A stretch of DNA of 64,000 bases, taken from the NCBI RefSeq assembly GCF_002162375.1, contig NZ_CP021425.1, forward strand, positions 5,101,001-5,165,000, in the 5' to 3' direction. The translations under genes were made by a program, and so were the position numbers. The DNA is from Oleiphilus messinensis. Lineage in GTDB: Bacteria > Pseudomonadota > Gammaproteobacteria > Pseudomonadales > Oleiphilaceae. Positions within the stretch are counted from its first letter, which is position 1. Each line of letters starts with the position of its first letter. Below are positions 1-9,118 of the stretch, piece after piece. Below the pieces are notes generated by a model. It ran no database searches. It had not been told where the DNA came from and was given only the letters and a program-made list of their open reading frames with translations.

Positions 1-170
1 TGGTGCACCGCATCGCGGGCCTGGGCATGAGCAAGCTGAAACGCCAGGAGGTGCTCGGTGGGAATACTGGTGCCGGCACGCCCCAAGCCAATTCGCGCAT
101 CAGTGTAATGCTGCAAAACGCGCCAGGGATTCGAAATCACAGGTGTTTTTGAGACCGCTTTTTTAGCCAT
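1..170 (-). CDS. eutC: ethanolamine ammonia-lyase small subunit, N-terminal part
   Basis: The first about 56 codons of EutC lie here and the rest is beyond the left edge. EutC is the small subunit of the adenosylcobalamin-dependent lyase that splits ethanolamine into acetaldehyde and ammonia. The visible stretch has the family's NPW..L..YT.ARI.LGR.G pattern followed by the conserved A.ARDAVH segment. The ATG at 170 overlaps the last 8 nt of eutB, so translation is probably coupled. Identity rests on this N-terminal pattern plus its position directly after eutB. Confidence 0.9.
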   Translation of the reverse strand, partial: MAKKAVSKTPVISNPWRVLQHYTDARIGLGRAGTSIPTEHLLAFQLAHAQARDAVH

Positions 171-1641
171 GAGTCAGCCCTCCTTTGTTCGCTCCGTTGT
201 TCGACTCAAAGGCCTCTGGTTGATCCTCTTTCGACAACGCAGAACGAAGAGGCGCTTTGAACGTCTCAGGTAATTCATCGTTCAATCTGCAGCTCGCCGC
301 GTTTTCAAATATCTGCATTTTTTCCAACCAGGCTTCAAACTCGGGTGCGGGTCGCCGGTTTAAGACCTTACGCAGGTAAAGCGCATCATGAAACGAAGTG
401 GTCTGATAATTCAGCATGATGTCATCCGATCCGGGAATCCCCATCACGAAGTTACAACCCGCCACACCCAACAGGGTCAGCAAGTTGTCCATGTCATTCT
501 GGTCTGCTTCTGCATGGTTGGTGTAGCACACATCACACCCCATCGGCACACCTAACAACTTTCCACAGAAGTGATCTTCGAGACCGGCTCGGGTAATTTC
601 TTTACCGTCGTACAAGTACTCTGGGCCGATAAACCCCACCACCGTGTTCACCAGAAGCGGGTTGAAATGCCGAGCTACACCATACGCCCTGGCCTCACAG
701 GTTTGCTGGTCGAGGCCATGATGGGCATTGGCCGAAAGTGAACTGCCCTGCCCGGTTTCAAAATACATTACGTTCTGACCGACATTGCCTCTGGCCAGCG
801 ACAACGCGGCATCCTGCGCTTCAGCGAGGGTATTAAGATTAAAGCCAAAACTGCTATTCGTTGCTTCCGTGCCGCCGATAGACTGGAAAACCAAATCCAC
901 TGGCGCGCCCTGCTCAATGCATTCCAGCGTGTTGGTTACATGGGTCAACACACAGGATTGAGTGGGAATGTCATACTGCCCAATGACATCAGCCATAAGA
1001 TGCAGCAAACGGGTAGCCTGCTGGACATTATCCGTTGCGGGATTGATACCGATGACCGCATCGCCATTGCCATAAAGCAAACCATCCAGAATACTGGCGG
1101 CAATTCCGGTGGCGTCATCCGTAGGGTGATTTGGTTGTAGACGGGTGGAAAAGCAACCTGGCAACCCGATTGTGTTCCGAAACCGAGTGACCACGCTGCA
1201 CTTGCTCGCAACCAGTATGAGATCCTGATTGCGCATCAGTTTGCTCACTGCTGCGGCCATTTCCGGGGTAATCCCCGAACTGATCTGGCTGAGTAATTCC
1301 GGTGTGGCAAAATCGCTTAAAAGCCAATTGCGGAAATCTCCCACAGTTAAATGCGCCACCGCGGCAAAAGCCTCTCGATTATGGCTATCGATGATCAAAC
1401 GGGTCACTTCATCCGCTTCATACGGGACCAGCAAATCATTGAGAAAAGTTTTAAGCGGTACCTCGGCGAGACACATTTGCGCGACGACACGTTGCTCTTC
1501 GGATTCTGCCGCCACACCCGCCAGGCGATCACCGGACCGGGCTGGCGTCGCTTTTGCCATCAAGTCAGCCAGATCCCGAAAAGTAAAAGTACGATGACCC
1601 AAGGTAAAAGAATAGGAAGATCCACAGGAAGCGATGCTCAT
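163..1641 (-). CDS. eutB: ethanolamine ammonia-lyase large subunit
   Basis: A 492-aa EutB, the catalytic TIM-barrel subunit of the B12-dependent ethanolamine ammonia-lyase. Family blocks visible include [11 protein letters not shown] near the N-terminus, [65 protein letters not shown] and [19 protein letters not shown]. It is about 30-40 aa longer than enteric EutB because of a polar C-terminal tail after the last conserved block. The ATG at 1641 has a GAGGA element about 10 nt upstream. It overlaps eutC. No microcompartment shell genes are visible, so this looks like the simple eutBC arrangement of pseudomonads. The regulator expected next door is decayed (1841-2263). Confidence 0.96.
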   Translation of the reverse strand: MSIASCGSSYSFTLGHRTFTFRDLADLMAKATPARSGDRLAGVAAESEEQRVVAQMCLAEVPLKTFLNDLLVPYEADEVTRLIIDSHNREAFAAVAHLTVGDFRNWLLSDFATPELLSQISSGITPEMAAAVSKLMRNQDLILVASKCSVVTRFRNTIGLPGCFSTRLQPNHPTDDATGIAASILDGLLYGNGDAVIGINPATDNVQQATRLLHLMADVIGQYDIPTQSCVLTHVTNTLECIEQGAPVDLVFQSIGGTEATNSSFGFNLNTLAEAQDAALSLARGNVGQNVMYFETGQGSSLSANAHHGLDQQTCEARAYGVARHFNPLLVNTVVGFIGPEYLYDGKEITRAGLEDHFCGKLLGVPMGCDVCYTNHAEADQNDMDNLLTLLGVAGCNFVMGIPGSDDIMLNYQTTSFHDALYLRKVLNRRPAPEFEAWLEKMQIFENAASCRLNDELPETFKAPLRSALSKEDQPEAFESNNGANKGGLTHG

Positions 1642-1840
1642 TTTTTAATTGTCCTCATTTTTTCTGTCTCTCTTCCTTCTTTTAGCCCACTGTCCGGGGT
1701 AGTCCAGTCTGATCACCTGAAATAGATGAAACGGAATAGCTTTTGCTTTTTTTCAAGTTATCAATTTTCAACGAGAAGCTGATATCGAATTTTGGCAAAA
1801 ATGATTTTTCCAACTACTTCAGCTAATTAAATATGCTTAA

Positions 1841-2263
1841 GGGAAGAAAGAAGCGATATCACCACGGGCGGCTTCAGGATCCGATTCAGACCTTACAAGC
1901 CATTCGATTCGTTCTAAACCAGATGCTGGGTTCAACGCCATCAGAAGCTTCCGCACAATTGCGCCAAGCTATAAACATCGTAAACAAGTTGTAGACCGGG
2001 TAAAACAATATCTTGAACATAAATATCTTGAGCAAACAGCGGAACATGCCATCACGATCACGGACTTATGCTCGCGAGCACTTTATCAATCCAGTGCCGA
2101 ACAGACTCAGGTGGCTGATGTGGCAGCAGACTGGGGCTTCTGGCATCTCAGTCAATTCTCGAAAGACTACCGCCAGCTGTTTGGCGAACGCCCTTCTGAC
2201 ACGCTGCAAAAAATACCCTGGAAAAACAAACCACCATCACAACCCGACCGAATGATCCTGTGA
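1841..2263 (+). pseudogene. decayed AraC-family (EutR-like) regulator
   Basis: Frame 2 is open from 1841 to the TGA at 2261-2263 but has no credible start. It encodes the C-terminal DNA-binding half of an AraC/XylS regulator. DRVKQYLEH and ITDLC match the entry to the first helix-turn-helix, and QVADVAADWGFWHLSQFSKD plus YRQLFGERPSDTL match the second. About 30 residues that should separate ITDLC from the second HTH are missing, as is the whole sensor domain. Position divergent to eutB and the WGFWHLSQF signature suggest a former EutR-type activator. Frame and similarity are direct; the EutR assignment is inference. Confidence 0.7.
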
Positions 2264-2369
2264 CACGATCAACGAAAATGATAAATTTAAAATCTCATGA
2301 GGGGATATGGGTGCAAAAAACGTATATAGCGTTATAGGCCAATTTACGTGTGGATGGAGGGACACTTGG

Positions 2370-3068
2370 ATGGGAATCAACAAAGAAGCATTGGATGCAC
2401 GAATTAAACGACTTGAAGGTTTTGTCCAAAACCTCAAGTTACAGAATGCGCTTAATATCAAAAACAAGAGTGCCAGCTACGTTCAGGAACTACTGCTGAA
2501 GATCAAAGATGTTCAACAGCTTATCCGTGTGATTGATCAAAAACGCAATTCTGCACAATCACTCTATCGGTTGGAAACGGCCCAGTTCCGCGGGGCCCAA
2601 AACCGCTTTGAACGGCAACGGGTGGCGCAATCCAGAAATGACAAAGTCGCGTATCTGAACAGCTTTACAGACCGCTTAAACCGCATTGGCCTGGTACTGG
2701 TTCAGATGATTCAAACCGCGATGGCTGCGAACGATCCGACTGACCACAGTGGCAAAAACCGCACACAACTCCTTCTTGAGGGCACTAACGAACTGGAAAG
2801 CTTCGCCAAGCTGATTGAAGATCTGGAAAAAGTACAACAGCAACTCGTTCAAACCGGATATAGCCCGGTACAAAGCGACCTGACTTACCTCCCCGGTCAG
2901 AACCAGTGCATAGCGAACGTACAAACTAACCATTCCACCCAGATGCTGGTGCCTGCGGAGATAAAAAGGCTGAAACAGGTCAATCAACCCACTGTCGCGG
3001 ACTCGCTGGTTGCGATTGTAGTTTGTATGCGCTTACTGGTGATGGTTTTTTCAAAATATATCAAATAA
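2370..3068 (+). CDS. hypothetical coiled-coil protein
   Basis: I do not recognise this 232-aa protein. It is rich in Lys, Gln, Asn and Leu, with long helical segments (an N-terminal stretch from ALDARIKRLEGFVQ and a middle stretch ending NRFERQRVAQSRNDK) that look like coiled coil. It ends in a hydrophobic stretch (SLVAIVVCMRLLVMVF) that could be a tail anchor. An upstream in-frame ATG at 2307 would add 21 residues, but the ATG at 2370 has the better GGAGGG element 8 nt before it. No enzymatic motif is visible. It is isolated, between the decayed regulator and a convergent lipoprotein gene. Confidence 0.6.
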   Translation: MGINKEALDARIKRLEGFVQNLKLQNALNIKNKSASYVQELLLKIKDVQQLIRVIDQKRNSAQSLYRLETAQFRGAQNRFERQRVAQSRNDKVAYLNSFTDRLNRIGLVLVQMIQTAMAANDPTDHSGKNRTQLLLEGTNELESFAKLIEDLEKVQQQLVQTGYSPVQSDLTYLPGQNQCIANVQTNHSTQMLVPAEIKRLKQVNQPTVADSLVAIVVCMRLLVMVFSKYIK

Positions 3069-3152
3069 CAGGCGAAAGGCTTCTGCCGTACGGTTCAGGA
3101 ACACTGGAATTGCTCAATACTTCAAGTTGATCGGAGCAGAGATTAAACTATT

Positions 3153-3178
3153 GTCGTGCGCAATAACACGCGCACGAC
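3153..3178. terminator. stem-loop between convergent genes
   Basis: A perfect 9-bp GC-rich stem (GTCGTGCGC / GCGCACGAC) with an 8-nt loop sits between the 3' ends of two converging genes (3068 and 3207). There is no strong T-run on either side, so termination is inferred from position and stem strength only. Confidence 0.4.
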
Positions 3179-3206
3179 ACCAACGATAACGTTCAACCGC
3201 GAGTGT

Positions 3207-3416
3207 TCAAGCTCCCGGAGGCCTGAGGTTACTCGGCAATAAGCCATCGGAAGGAGGCCTCAACAATGAATTGTTGGTAGACATCCGCTGTGCCTGCAGT
3301 GATTTGATTTCGGGCTCACTTGCATTTTCAGTCGTCACTGCATTTTGACCTGAGCCGGAATCATTACATCCGCAAAGGGATATAAGCGCGACCAGAAACC
3401 AATACTTCTTTCCCAT
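3207..3416 (-). CDS. small predicted lipoprotein
   Basis: A 69-aa protein starting MGKKYWFLVALISLCGC, a short signal peptide ending in a lipobox (LCGC). The mature part is Ser/Asn-rich and ends in two similar LLRPPSDG / NLRPPGA segments. An alternative start at 3449 would add 11 residues in front of the signal peptide and overlap the upstream gene, so the internal ATG is preferred. It lies 17 nt downstream of the YcnI-like gene and is probably co-transcribed with it. Family not recognised. Confidence 0.6.
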   Translation of the reverse strand: MGKKYWFLVALISLCGCNDSGSGQNAVTTENASEPEIKSLQAQRMSTNNSLLRPPSDGLLPSNLRPPGA

Positions 3417-3433
3417 ACCATTACCCACCTTGA

Positions 3434-4156
3434 TCAGTATTTCACCCAAAATTCCATTCCGGGATGTAATTGCTCCAGCACTACGCTATCCGCATCGCCC
3501 TGAATCATTTCCAGTGTCGTTGGGTTCGGACTGTATGCACTCGATCCCGACCAAACAATCTCAGCATCGGAAAATATACTCATATCATGGAGATGATCCG
3601 CCGCCGTGTACTTGTTCCAGCCCGGAAAACGTTTTGGAAAAATCATGAACGATGGTGCAGGCGCTTCATCACCGGATGCACCATGATCATCGTGGGAACC
3701 CATTCCCACCCATTCACTCTGCAATTCATTTCCGCTTTTATCCCGGCAATACTGGATGGTTGGCAGATATAGGGTCACAAACTCAGCTTCCGGCAATTTA
3801 GCGCGAATCGCGAATTCATAATAATGGGAATCTTCTACGAGTACATCCGCTGCAGACTTATTCCAAACAATTTTTTCAATCGCATCTCCAGCATCATTCA
3901 TAATCGGCTCAGCCTTACCAAAAAGACTGTCCATAGGACGAACTGAAGAGAGTGATGCAGGTATCTGTACTTCAACACGGTAAGTATCGCTATCTTCGCA
4001 ACCATGCGGGACGGTCAATTTAATTTCATATCGACTGGCACTGAACGCCGTATCCGATGAAACCGAGACATGAGCATGGGCGGCGCCACTAAATAACGCT
4101 ATAACCAGGCCGGTTGCGAAACAGGTGCTTAACGGATTTGAGAGTTGGTCTTTCAT
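3434..4156 (-). CDS. YcnI-like (DUF1775) periplasmic copper protein
   Basis: A 240-aa exported protein. The signal peptide ends AAHA, so the mature protein would begin with His29 (HVSVSSDTAFSAS). YcnI/DUF1775 proteins bind Cu(II) through that N-terminal His together with acidic and Trp residues. The fold's features visible are the beta-rich YEIKLTVPHGC segment, VEVQIPASL and the IVWNKSA Trp. The ATG has a strong AAGGAGG element. It is followed 17 nt later by a small lipoprotein gene. Its upstream region is cut by an ISAs1 insertion starting 58 bp before the start codon, so its original promoter may be lost. No CopC, CopD or PCu(A)C gene is visible nearby. Confidence 0.8.
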   Translation of the reverse strand: MKDQLSNPLSTCFATGLVIALFSGAAHAHVSVSSDTAFSASRYEIKLTVPHGCEDSDTYRVEVQIPASLSSVRPMDSLFGKAEPIMNDAGDAIEKIVWNKSAADVLVEDSHYYEFAIRAKLPEAEFVTLYLPTIQYCRDKSGNELQSEWVGMGSHDDHGASGDEAPAPSFMIFPKRFPGWNKYTAADHLHDMSIFSDAEIVWSGSSAYSPNPTTLEMIQGDADSVVLEQLHPGMEFWVKY

Positions 4157-4214
4157 ATTTTCCTCCTTGTTTTACGCCAATACTAGAAGGAAAAGCTAAA
4201 AAACGGGATGGGAC

Positions 4215-5422
4215 CAGGGCAACCTAGCAATAATTAACCAAATAACAATTTTTCACGAAAGGTATCGTCCACGGCAGAAGCCATAACTCGGTGCTTTTTC
4301 CGTTTTATCGTGCTGTCCTTAGTTAACAAGTTCATGCAATACCTCTTAATCATGGTTAAGTTTAGGGGCCCGTTTGCTGAATGAAGTGTACTATGGTCAT
4401 CACCGTAAACAACGTCCAACCACCAATGCAATGGATTCTCAACCTGCCAATGAGAACGTATAGCCTTCGCTGCTTTCCTGGCATTAACTTGAAGTGAAGA
4501 GATATACCATGACGATTGTTCTTGGATCGATACTCCAATTGTGCGCTTCCTTTCAACCAGAATAACTGACTTTAGCCCTCGCCATTCGGCTTTGTTATCT
4601 ACCCAATCGGTCAAAGCAAAGTGGGTATATTTTCGTTGTTCAAGACGCCCGTGACCCTTATCAATTTCCTCATACGTTTCAATGCTTACATTGTCGAAGC
4701 CTTCTCTGCATTGGAGATGATGGAACGCTTTTATCTCATTAAACAGACGTCTCTGGTTACCTTTTATCTGAAGAACATAGTCATTCTTACTCTCTATTAT
4801 TTTTGAGGCGATAGCTTTTTGGCACCCCATTGCATCCGTTGTTATTACAGCTTTGCGTGCATCAAGGAGATCAATAACCTCTGGAATCGTTTTTATTTCG
4901 TTCTTTTTGCCTTTTGATTCAAGTGCCGCTAGCGTGATTCCGTACTGTGACGACCAGGCACTTATAACGTGTAGCGCTTCTGTAGACGATGTCGCAGTGC
5001 CTTTCATTGTTTTGCCATCAATTGCAATACAATCTCCGTCACTGCAATATTTTTGCGTTTTGGCAAACTCATCAAATACATCTATCAGCGATTGCGGCTT
5101 TATTGAACACAGTAAATATCTCAGTGTTTCAGGGCACGGAGCCCTCTCCAGTTTTACAAATTTGTTGAACCAATCTAACTTGAGTCTTGCAAACTCACAC
5201 ATCTCATCAACGGAGTCATAGCCGCTGAGTACCGATGCGAATATGATCAATAGTAGGCTATCCAGAGAATACACTTGGTTTTTATCATTTCGAGGATCCG
5301 AAATGATGCTAAATGCAGCTAATTCCATTGTTCTACCTCCCTTTTTGTTGGGAGTGTAACAATTAACGAGTTAAATTCAGATATTTAAGCTTAAATTGAT
5401 CAATTATTGCTAGGTTGCCCTG
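4215..5422. mobile_element. complete ISAs1-family insertion sequence
   Basis: A 1208-bp element bounded by perfect inverted repeats of at least 21 bp. The left end begins CAGGGCAACCTAGCAATAAT at 4215 and the reverse complement of the right end is identical, finishing at 5422. It is flanked by a 9-bp direct repeat GGATGGGAC (4206-4214 and 5423-5431), the expected ISAs1 target duplication. It carries one intact transposase gene. Perfect ends and an unaltered duplication indicate a recent insertion, in the gap between the ycnI-like gene and phoX. Confidence 0.95.
4234..5328 (-). CDS. ISAs1-family transposase
   Basis: A 364-aa DDE transposase of the ISAs1 (H-repeat-associated) family. Visible blocks are the N-terminal DPR..K..YSL..LLLI..ASVLSGYDS, the first catalytic Asp in CIAIDGKTMKG, the second in AVITTDAMGCQ, VLQIKGNQ, KGHGRLEQRKY and the last catalytic region RSHWQVENPLHWWLDVV with its Glu. 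Its length is normal and no stop interrupts it. It fills nearly all of the element between the inverted repeats and is probably functional. Confidence 0.96.
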   Translation of the reverse strand: MELAAFSIISDPRNDKNQVYSLDSLLLIIFASVLSGYDSVDEMCEFARLKLDWFNKFVKLERAPCPETLRYLLCSIKPQSLIDVFDEFAKTQKYCSDGDCIAIDGKTMKGTATSSTEALHVISAWSSQYGITLAALESKGKKNEIKTIPEVIDLLDARKAVITTDAMGCQKAIASKIIESKNDYVLQIKGNQRRLFNEIKAFHHLQCREGFDNVSIETYEEIDKGHGRLEQRKYTHFALTDWVDNKAEWRGLKSVILVERKRTIGVSIQEQSSWYISSLQVNARKAAKAIRSHWQVENPLHWWLDVVYGDDHSTLHSANGPLNLTMIKRYCMNLLTKDSTIKRKKHRVMASAVDDTFREKLLFG

Positions 5423-5468
5423 GGATGGGACAAATTGTCGCAGGAAAGTTCCGCAAACCTAAAAGAGA

Positions 5469-5495
5469 CTCCCGCTAACGCGATGTTAGCGGGAG
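5469..5495 (-). terminator. intrinsic terminator downstream of phoX
   Basis: Perfect 11-bp stem CTCCCGCTAAC / GTTAGCGGGAG with a 5-nt loop, 29 bp beyond the phoX stop. Read on the minus strand it is followed by TCTCTTTT, giving the expected U-rich tail. Confidence 0.85.
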
Positions 5496-5524
5496 AGAAC
5501 GTGCATCAGGCAGACAAAATCCGC

Positions 5525-7555
5525 TTATACGCCGATTTCACCACCATCATTTTTGCGAATGACAACCGTTGCTGCCCGAGGTCGGACAGAAGCGCCTGCC
5601 GGTGTCGCCTCAGCAGCATCTGCTGAGAATGGCCAGTTACCCGGATGCTGGATATTCGCAAAGAATGTTTTGTTATCAGGAGAGAAAGCCAGACCGGTCA
5701 CTTCACAGCCATTTGGTCCGACGAAGAAACGACGCAGGTTATCCTGGTTGTCGCCACTGATCGCAACTTGCTTGTTCCCAGAGTCACGCAGTTTTGAAGG
5801 TACAACAGCCAACATCTGGTCATTCGTGTACTCAGTGACTTCGTCAGCACCGTTGTCGGTTTGTACCCACAAAATACCGCGGCTATCAAACACAAGGCCG
5901 TCCGGGCTGGCAAACTGGTTCATCTCATTCAGGCCGGACTTGTTCGTCTCTGCATCAGCAGAAACCGGTGCGCCAAAGACAAAAATGTCCCAGCTGAATT
6001 CAGTTGCAGATGCACCTTCATCCCAACGGATAATATGGCCAAATGAATTATCAATACGCGGGTTGGCCGAGTTCGCTTCCTGACGACGAGTGTTGTTGGT
6101 CAGGGTGAAGTAAGCACTGCCAGTCATCGGATCTACCGCACACCACTCCGGACGATCCATCGGGGTTGCACCGACGAGGTCAGCCGCGCCAGGTGTGTTC
6201 AGAATCAAATCCGCTTCAGTGGCAAACGTGTCTGCCAGAGTACCACCTGTCGTTGTCGCAGTAGAACGGTTCAGAGGAATCCAGGTACCCGTACCATCAT
6301 CGTTGAACTTGGCAACATACAACGTGCCTTCATCCATGTACTTAGCGCCTGTGGCCAAACGGTCAGTGCTGTTCGCGTCCGCCGGATCCCAGCCCGCTGC
6401 AGACTCGAACTTGTAGATGTATTCGAACCGACCATCATGACCGGAGTAGAACACGACAGGCTCACCGGCAGTCAACTTGCCAAATACACAACCTTCGTGG
6501 CGGAAACGGCCCAGTGCGGTACGCTTGACCGCTTTTGAATTCGGGTTGTAAGGATCAATCTCAACGATGTAACCATGCCCGTTTGCTTCGTTACGGTAAT
6601 CTGACAGCGCATCCGCGCCTTTCACCGTTATATCAAAGCGTGCAAACTCGTCATTCATTTCTGCAGCATCGCCCGCCAAATCATCCCAACCATAACGGGT
6701 GTCTTCATCGTCGATACCCAAACGGGATTGCGCGGCGTCCTGAGTGCCCGTATTGACGAAGTAACCGGGCCAGTTTTCTTCACAGGTCAGGTAGGTTCCC
6801 CAAGGCGTATAACCGTTACCACAGTTATTCAAAGTTCCACGTACGGCAGTACCATCCTGGGAGTACTTTGTCTTCAAGAGATCACGATTGTCCGTTACCG
6901 GTCCGGAGATCGCCATTTCGGTTGCGCCGGTAAAACGCTTGTTATGGACATCATTTTTAACCACTTCCCACTGACCATTAATCAGCTGGATACGCACAAC
7001 GGTTACACCGTGAGCATTGATTTCCTTGCGAATTTCTTCGATGTCATTACGCAGGCCAGTAGCCGAATCACGGGTAGCACCATTCGGATGCAATGCATTT
7101 TGATCGATGTATTCGTGGTTAATACACAGCAAACCATCCGTTTCAGAACCGTTCAATGGGAAGAAGTGCATGCCATCATGGTGCATACCAACTGAATTTG
7201 CCTGATCTTCAGCGGTATTCGTACCGTCCTGGCGCCAATCTGCAGCGGTGCTGTTCAGTGGCGTGCCCCAAGGTGCCAAAACCATGGCACTGTATCCTGC
7301 TGCTACGGTAATCGCATCCGTTCTTGAACCGGCGATGGATTCAAACCCGAGAGAGGCGGAACTTACATTGCTCGGATTATCATCATCGTCATCACTGCAA
7401 CCGGACAAACCGAAACCGGAAAACATGGTCAAGGCAGCCAGCCCCGTTCCGCCTTTGATGAAATTACGACGGTTGATCGCCCGTTGCAACACATTTGCAA
7501 ACGGCTCATTATCACTGCTGTTATAACGGGTAGGGTCGAATGTTTCTTTACTCAT
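5525..7555 (-). CDS. phoX: PhoX-family (DUF839) phosphatase, Tat-exported
   Basis: A 676-aa PhoX-type enzyme; characterised PhoX proteins are Ca/Fe-dependent phosphomonoesterases that release phosphate outside the cytoplasm. A twin-arginine signal (NRRNFIKGG, residues 28-36) precedes a hydrophobic stretch and a lipobox-like LSGC at Cys53, followed by an acidic run. Export by Tat, possibly as a lipoprotein, is likely. Family blocks visible are LLCINHEY, NNCGNGYTPWGTYLTCEENW, HGYIVEIDP, RFRHEGC, VVFYSGHDGRFEYIYKF and PDGLVFDSRGILWVQTDNG. It is transcribed alone, with a terminator after it. I could not find a convincing Pho box in the 237-bp gap upstream. Confidence 0.92.
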   Translation of the reverse strand: MSKETFDPTRYNSSDNEPFANVLQRAINRRNFIKGGTGLAALTMFSGFGLSGCSDDDDDNPSNVSSASLGFESIAGSRTDAITVAAGYSAMVLAPWGTPLNSTAADWRQDGTNTAEDQANSVGMHHDGMHFFPLNGSETDGLLCINHEYIDQNALHPNGATRDSATGLRNDIEEIRKEINAHGVTVVRIQLINGQWEVVKNDVHNKRFTGATEMAISGPVTDNRDLLKTKYSQDGTAVRGTLNNCGNGYTPWGTYLTCEENWPGYFVNTGTQDAAQSRLGIDDEDTRYGWDDLAGDAAEMNDEFARFDITVKGADALSDYRNEANGHGYIVEIDPYNPNSKAVKRTALGRFRHEGCVFGKLTAGEPVVFYSGHDGRFEYIYKFESAAGWDPADANSTDRLATGAKYMDEGTLYVAKFNDDGTGTWIPLNRSTATTTGGTLADTFATEADLILNTPGAADLVGATPMDRPEWCAVDPMTGSAYFTLTNNTRRQEANSANPRIDNSFGHIIRWDEGASATEFSWDIFVFGAPVSADAETNKSGLNEMNQFASPDGLVFDSRGILWVQTDNGADEVTEYTNDQMLAVVPSKLRDSGNKQVAISGDNQDNLRRFFVGPNGCEVTGLAFSPDNKTFFANIQHPGNWPFSADAAEATPAGASVRPRAATVVIRKNDGGEIGV

Positions 7556-7792
7556 GGTGCACTCCAGCGAAAAATATAACTTTTTTTACTTGAATATTTC
7601 AGTCCCGAGATGGTCAGGTCTCGATAAACCATTGCTTCGCTGCAGTCTAAACAGATAATATTTCACTTAATTTACAGAGATTTTGCTCGAATCGAAATAA
7701 AGCCGTGTTAATATAATTGCGGCCCGTCGCCATTGGCGTGAGCGCACTACCTATCAGTTATCAGAGCATTACTATAACAATAGAGTATTACA

Positions 7793-8179
7793 ATGACTCA
7801 GGAAACAGTCCTGCACAGCCCATCACCGGAAATTCTGGACATCCCTCTGGCGAGAAAGGTAATCGGCCTTGACGACGAGAGCTTACTGGAGATTTTTGTT
7901 GACTTTGTGAGCAATCACGCCGGGATGGGTGCAACACTGGAACAGGCCTATCAGGAGCAAAACTTCGCAAAATTAAGAGAACTCGCTCATTATCTTAAGG
8001 GTAGCAGCAGTTCCATTTGCGCTCCCCAGCTTGAAACCAGTTGCAGGGCTCTCGAACACCAGGCGAAAAGCTGGCAAGCGCTCGACGGCACAGACTTATC
8101 ACCAACCCCGCAACTGGTCGAAGAAGTCAACAACGCGCTCGCACAAGTGATTAAATTAATTACCAAGCTGCAAGTCTGA
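7793..8179 (+). CDS. Hpt-domain phosphotransfer protein
   Basis: A 128-aa single-domain histidine phosphotransfer protein. The phospho-acceptor is His66 in LAHYLKGSSSSI, the standard HxLKG signature, and the rest is helical as expected for the four-helix bundle. Stand-alone Hpt proteins shuttle phosphate between hybrid histidine kinases and response regulators. No hybrid kinase or receiver gene is adjacent, so its partners are encoded elsewhere. A TATAAT-like element lies at 7712-7717. Confidence 0.85.
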   Translation: MTQETVLHSPSPEILDIPLARKVIGLDDESLLEIFVDFVSNHAGMGATLEQAYQEQNFAKLRELAHYLKGSSSSICAPQLETSCRALEHQAKSWQALDGTDLSPTPQLVEEVNNALAQVIKLITKLQV

Positions 8180-8198
8180 CACGGCACTAGGGCCGTGT
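8179..8198. terminator. stem-loop between convergent hpt and tag genes
   Basis: A 7-bp stem ACACGGC / GCCGTGT with a 6-nt loop spans the point where the hpt-type gene (stop 8179) and tag (stop 8187) converge. Only a short AAAAC follows on one side, so the terminator role is inferred from position. Confidence 0.4.
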
Positions 8199-8792
8199 AA
8201 AACTTGACCGGGCATGATCGATAACACCATGCATCCAGCACTCTGGTATATGGTCATTTATCAATCCCATTGCTTGCATAAATGCATAAACTGTCGTCGG
8301 ACCCACAAACTTCCAGCCTCTTTTTTTAAGGTCTTTTGCCAGCGCTTTTGATTGACTGGAATAAGAACGGGATTGCGCTTCTAAACCAACCTCCGTGACA
8401 GATTCATAACTCCAGAAATAACGGGCCAGTGAACCTTCCTGAGCCACTAACTCTCTGGCTCGACACGCATTGTTAATTACAGCCTCAATCTTTCCCCGAT
8501 GCCGCACAATGCCTGAGTCAGCCAACAAGCGCTCAACATCATGACTTGTGTAGTCAGCCACAGTGTTAAAATCAAACCCGGCAAAAGCAGCTCGAAAGTT
8601 ATCGCGCTTGGCATAAATCGTACGCCAGCTCAATCCCGACTGAAAACTTTCCAGGCACAGCTTTTCGAATAACCGCTGATCATCGGCTACCGGATACCCC
8701 CACTCTTGATCATGGTAAGCAATAAACTCAGGTGCTGCAGAACACCATCCGCACCGCACCTTTCCATCGGATCCCTGAACAATACTGCCCAT
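8187..8792 (-). CDS. tag: DNA-3-methyladenine glycosylase I
   Basis: A 201-aa TagI, which removes 3-methyladenine from alkylated DNA. N-terminal CGWCSAAPEFIAYHDQEWGYP includes the Cys and His zinc ligands. LFEKLCLESFQSGLSWRTI contains the catalytic-pocket Glu, and the C-terminal VYAFMQAMGLINDHIPECW supplies the other His and Cys ligands. Length is normal. It lies 24 bp after the YciI-like gene, in line with the TetR gene, so its expression may depend on that regulator. Confidence 0.96.
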   Translation of the reverse strand: MGSIVQGSDGKVRCGWCSAAPEFIAYHDQEWGYPVADDQRLFEKLCLESFQSGLSWRTIYAKRDNFRAAFAGFDFNTVADYTSHDVERLLADSGIVRHRGKIEAVINNACRARELVAQEGSLARYFWSYESVTEVGLEAQSRSYSSQSKALAKDLKKRGWKFVGPTTVYAFMQAMGLINDHIPECWMHGVIDHARSSFTRP

Positions 8793-8816
8793 AAATGCAC
8801 GTCCTTCCCGTTGTAT

Positions 8817-9107
8817 TTATTTCTGAAGCATGAAGGCGAGTCGCTCATCCACCCTGTTTGGTGCTATTTCGATAATTTCAGCCGTGACAATATTATGGAT
8901 AACGAAAGGGTCTTGATCGATTCGTTCTTTCAGACGCTCAATCTCATTCTCCTGTGCCAAGATACCGCCGCCCAATTTTTCTTGCAGGCTACCCACCACC
9001 AAAAATACACCGTCAGAAAACCCCCATTGAATCCAGTCGTTATGGGCCGCCATGTACTGACTGGCTTCCCCCCGATTTTCAGCAAACCGCAATAACACAA
9101 CAAACAT
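8817..9107 (-). CDS. YciI-family protein
   Basis: A 96-aa ferredoxin-fold YCII-related protein. The family pattern is visible as a short N-terminal strand (MFVVLLRF), a MAAHNDWIQWGFSDG segment with the conserved His, a GSL..KLGGGIL turn, and a C-terminal DQDPFVIHNIVTAEI strand ending the fold. The ATG at 9107 has AAGGAG 6 nt upstream; a GTG two codons earlier is less likely. It is the second gene of a TetR-yciI-tag string, 11 nt after the regulator. Biochemical function is not known for most of the family. Confidence 0.82.
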   Translation of the reverse strand: MFVVLLRFAENRGEASQYMAAHNDWIQWGFSDGVFLVVGSLQEKLGGGILAQENEIERLKERIDQDPFVIHNIVTAEIIEIAPNRVDERLAFMLQK

Positions 9108-9118
9108 AAGCACTCCTT

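Noticed and set aside
7556-7792. Possible Pho box upstream of phoX
   Set aside because: CTGTAAAT and GTGAAAT-like pieces occur on the minus strand but do not fit the spacing or sequence of tandem CTGTCAT repeats.
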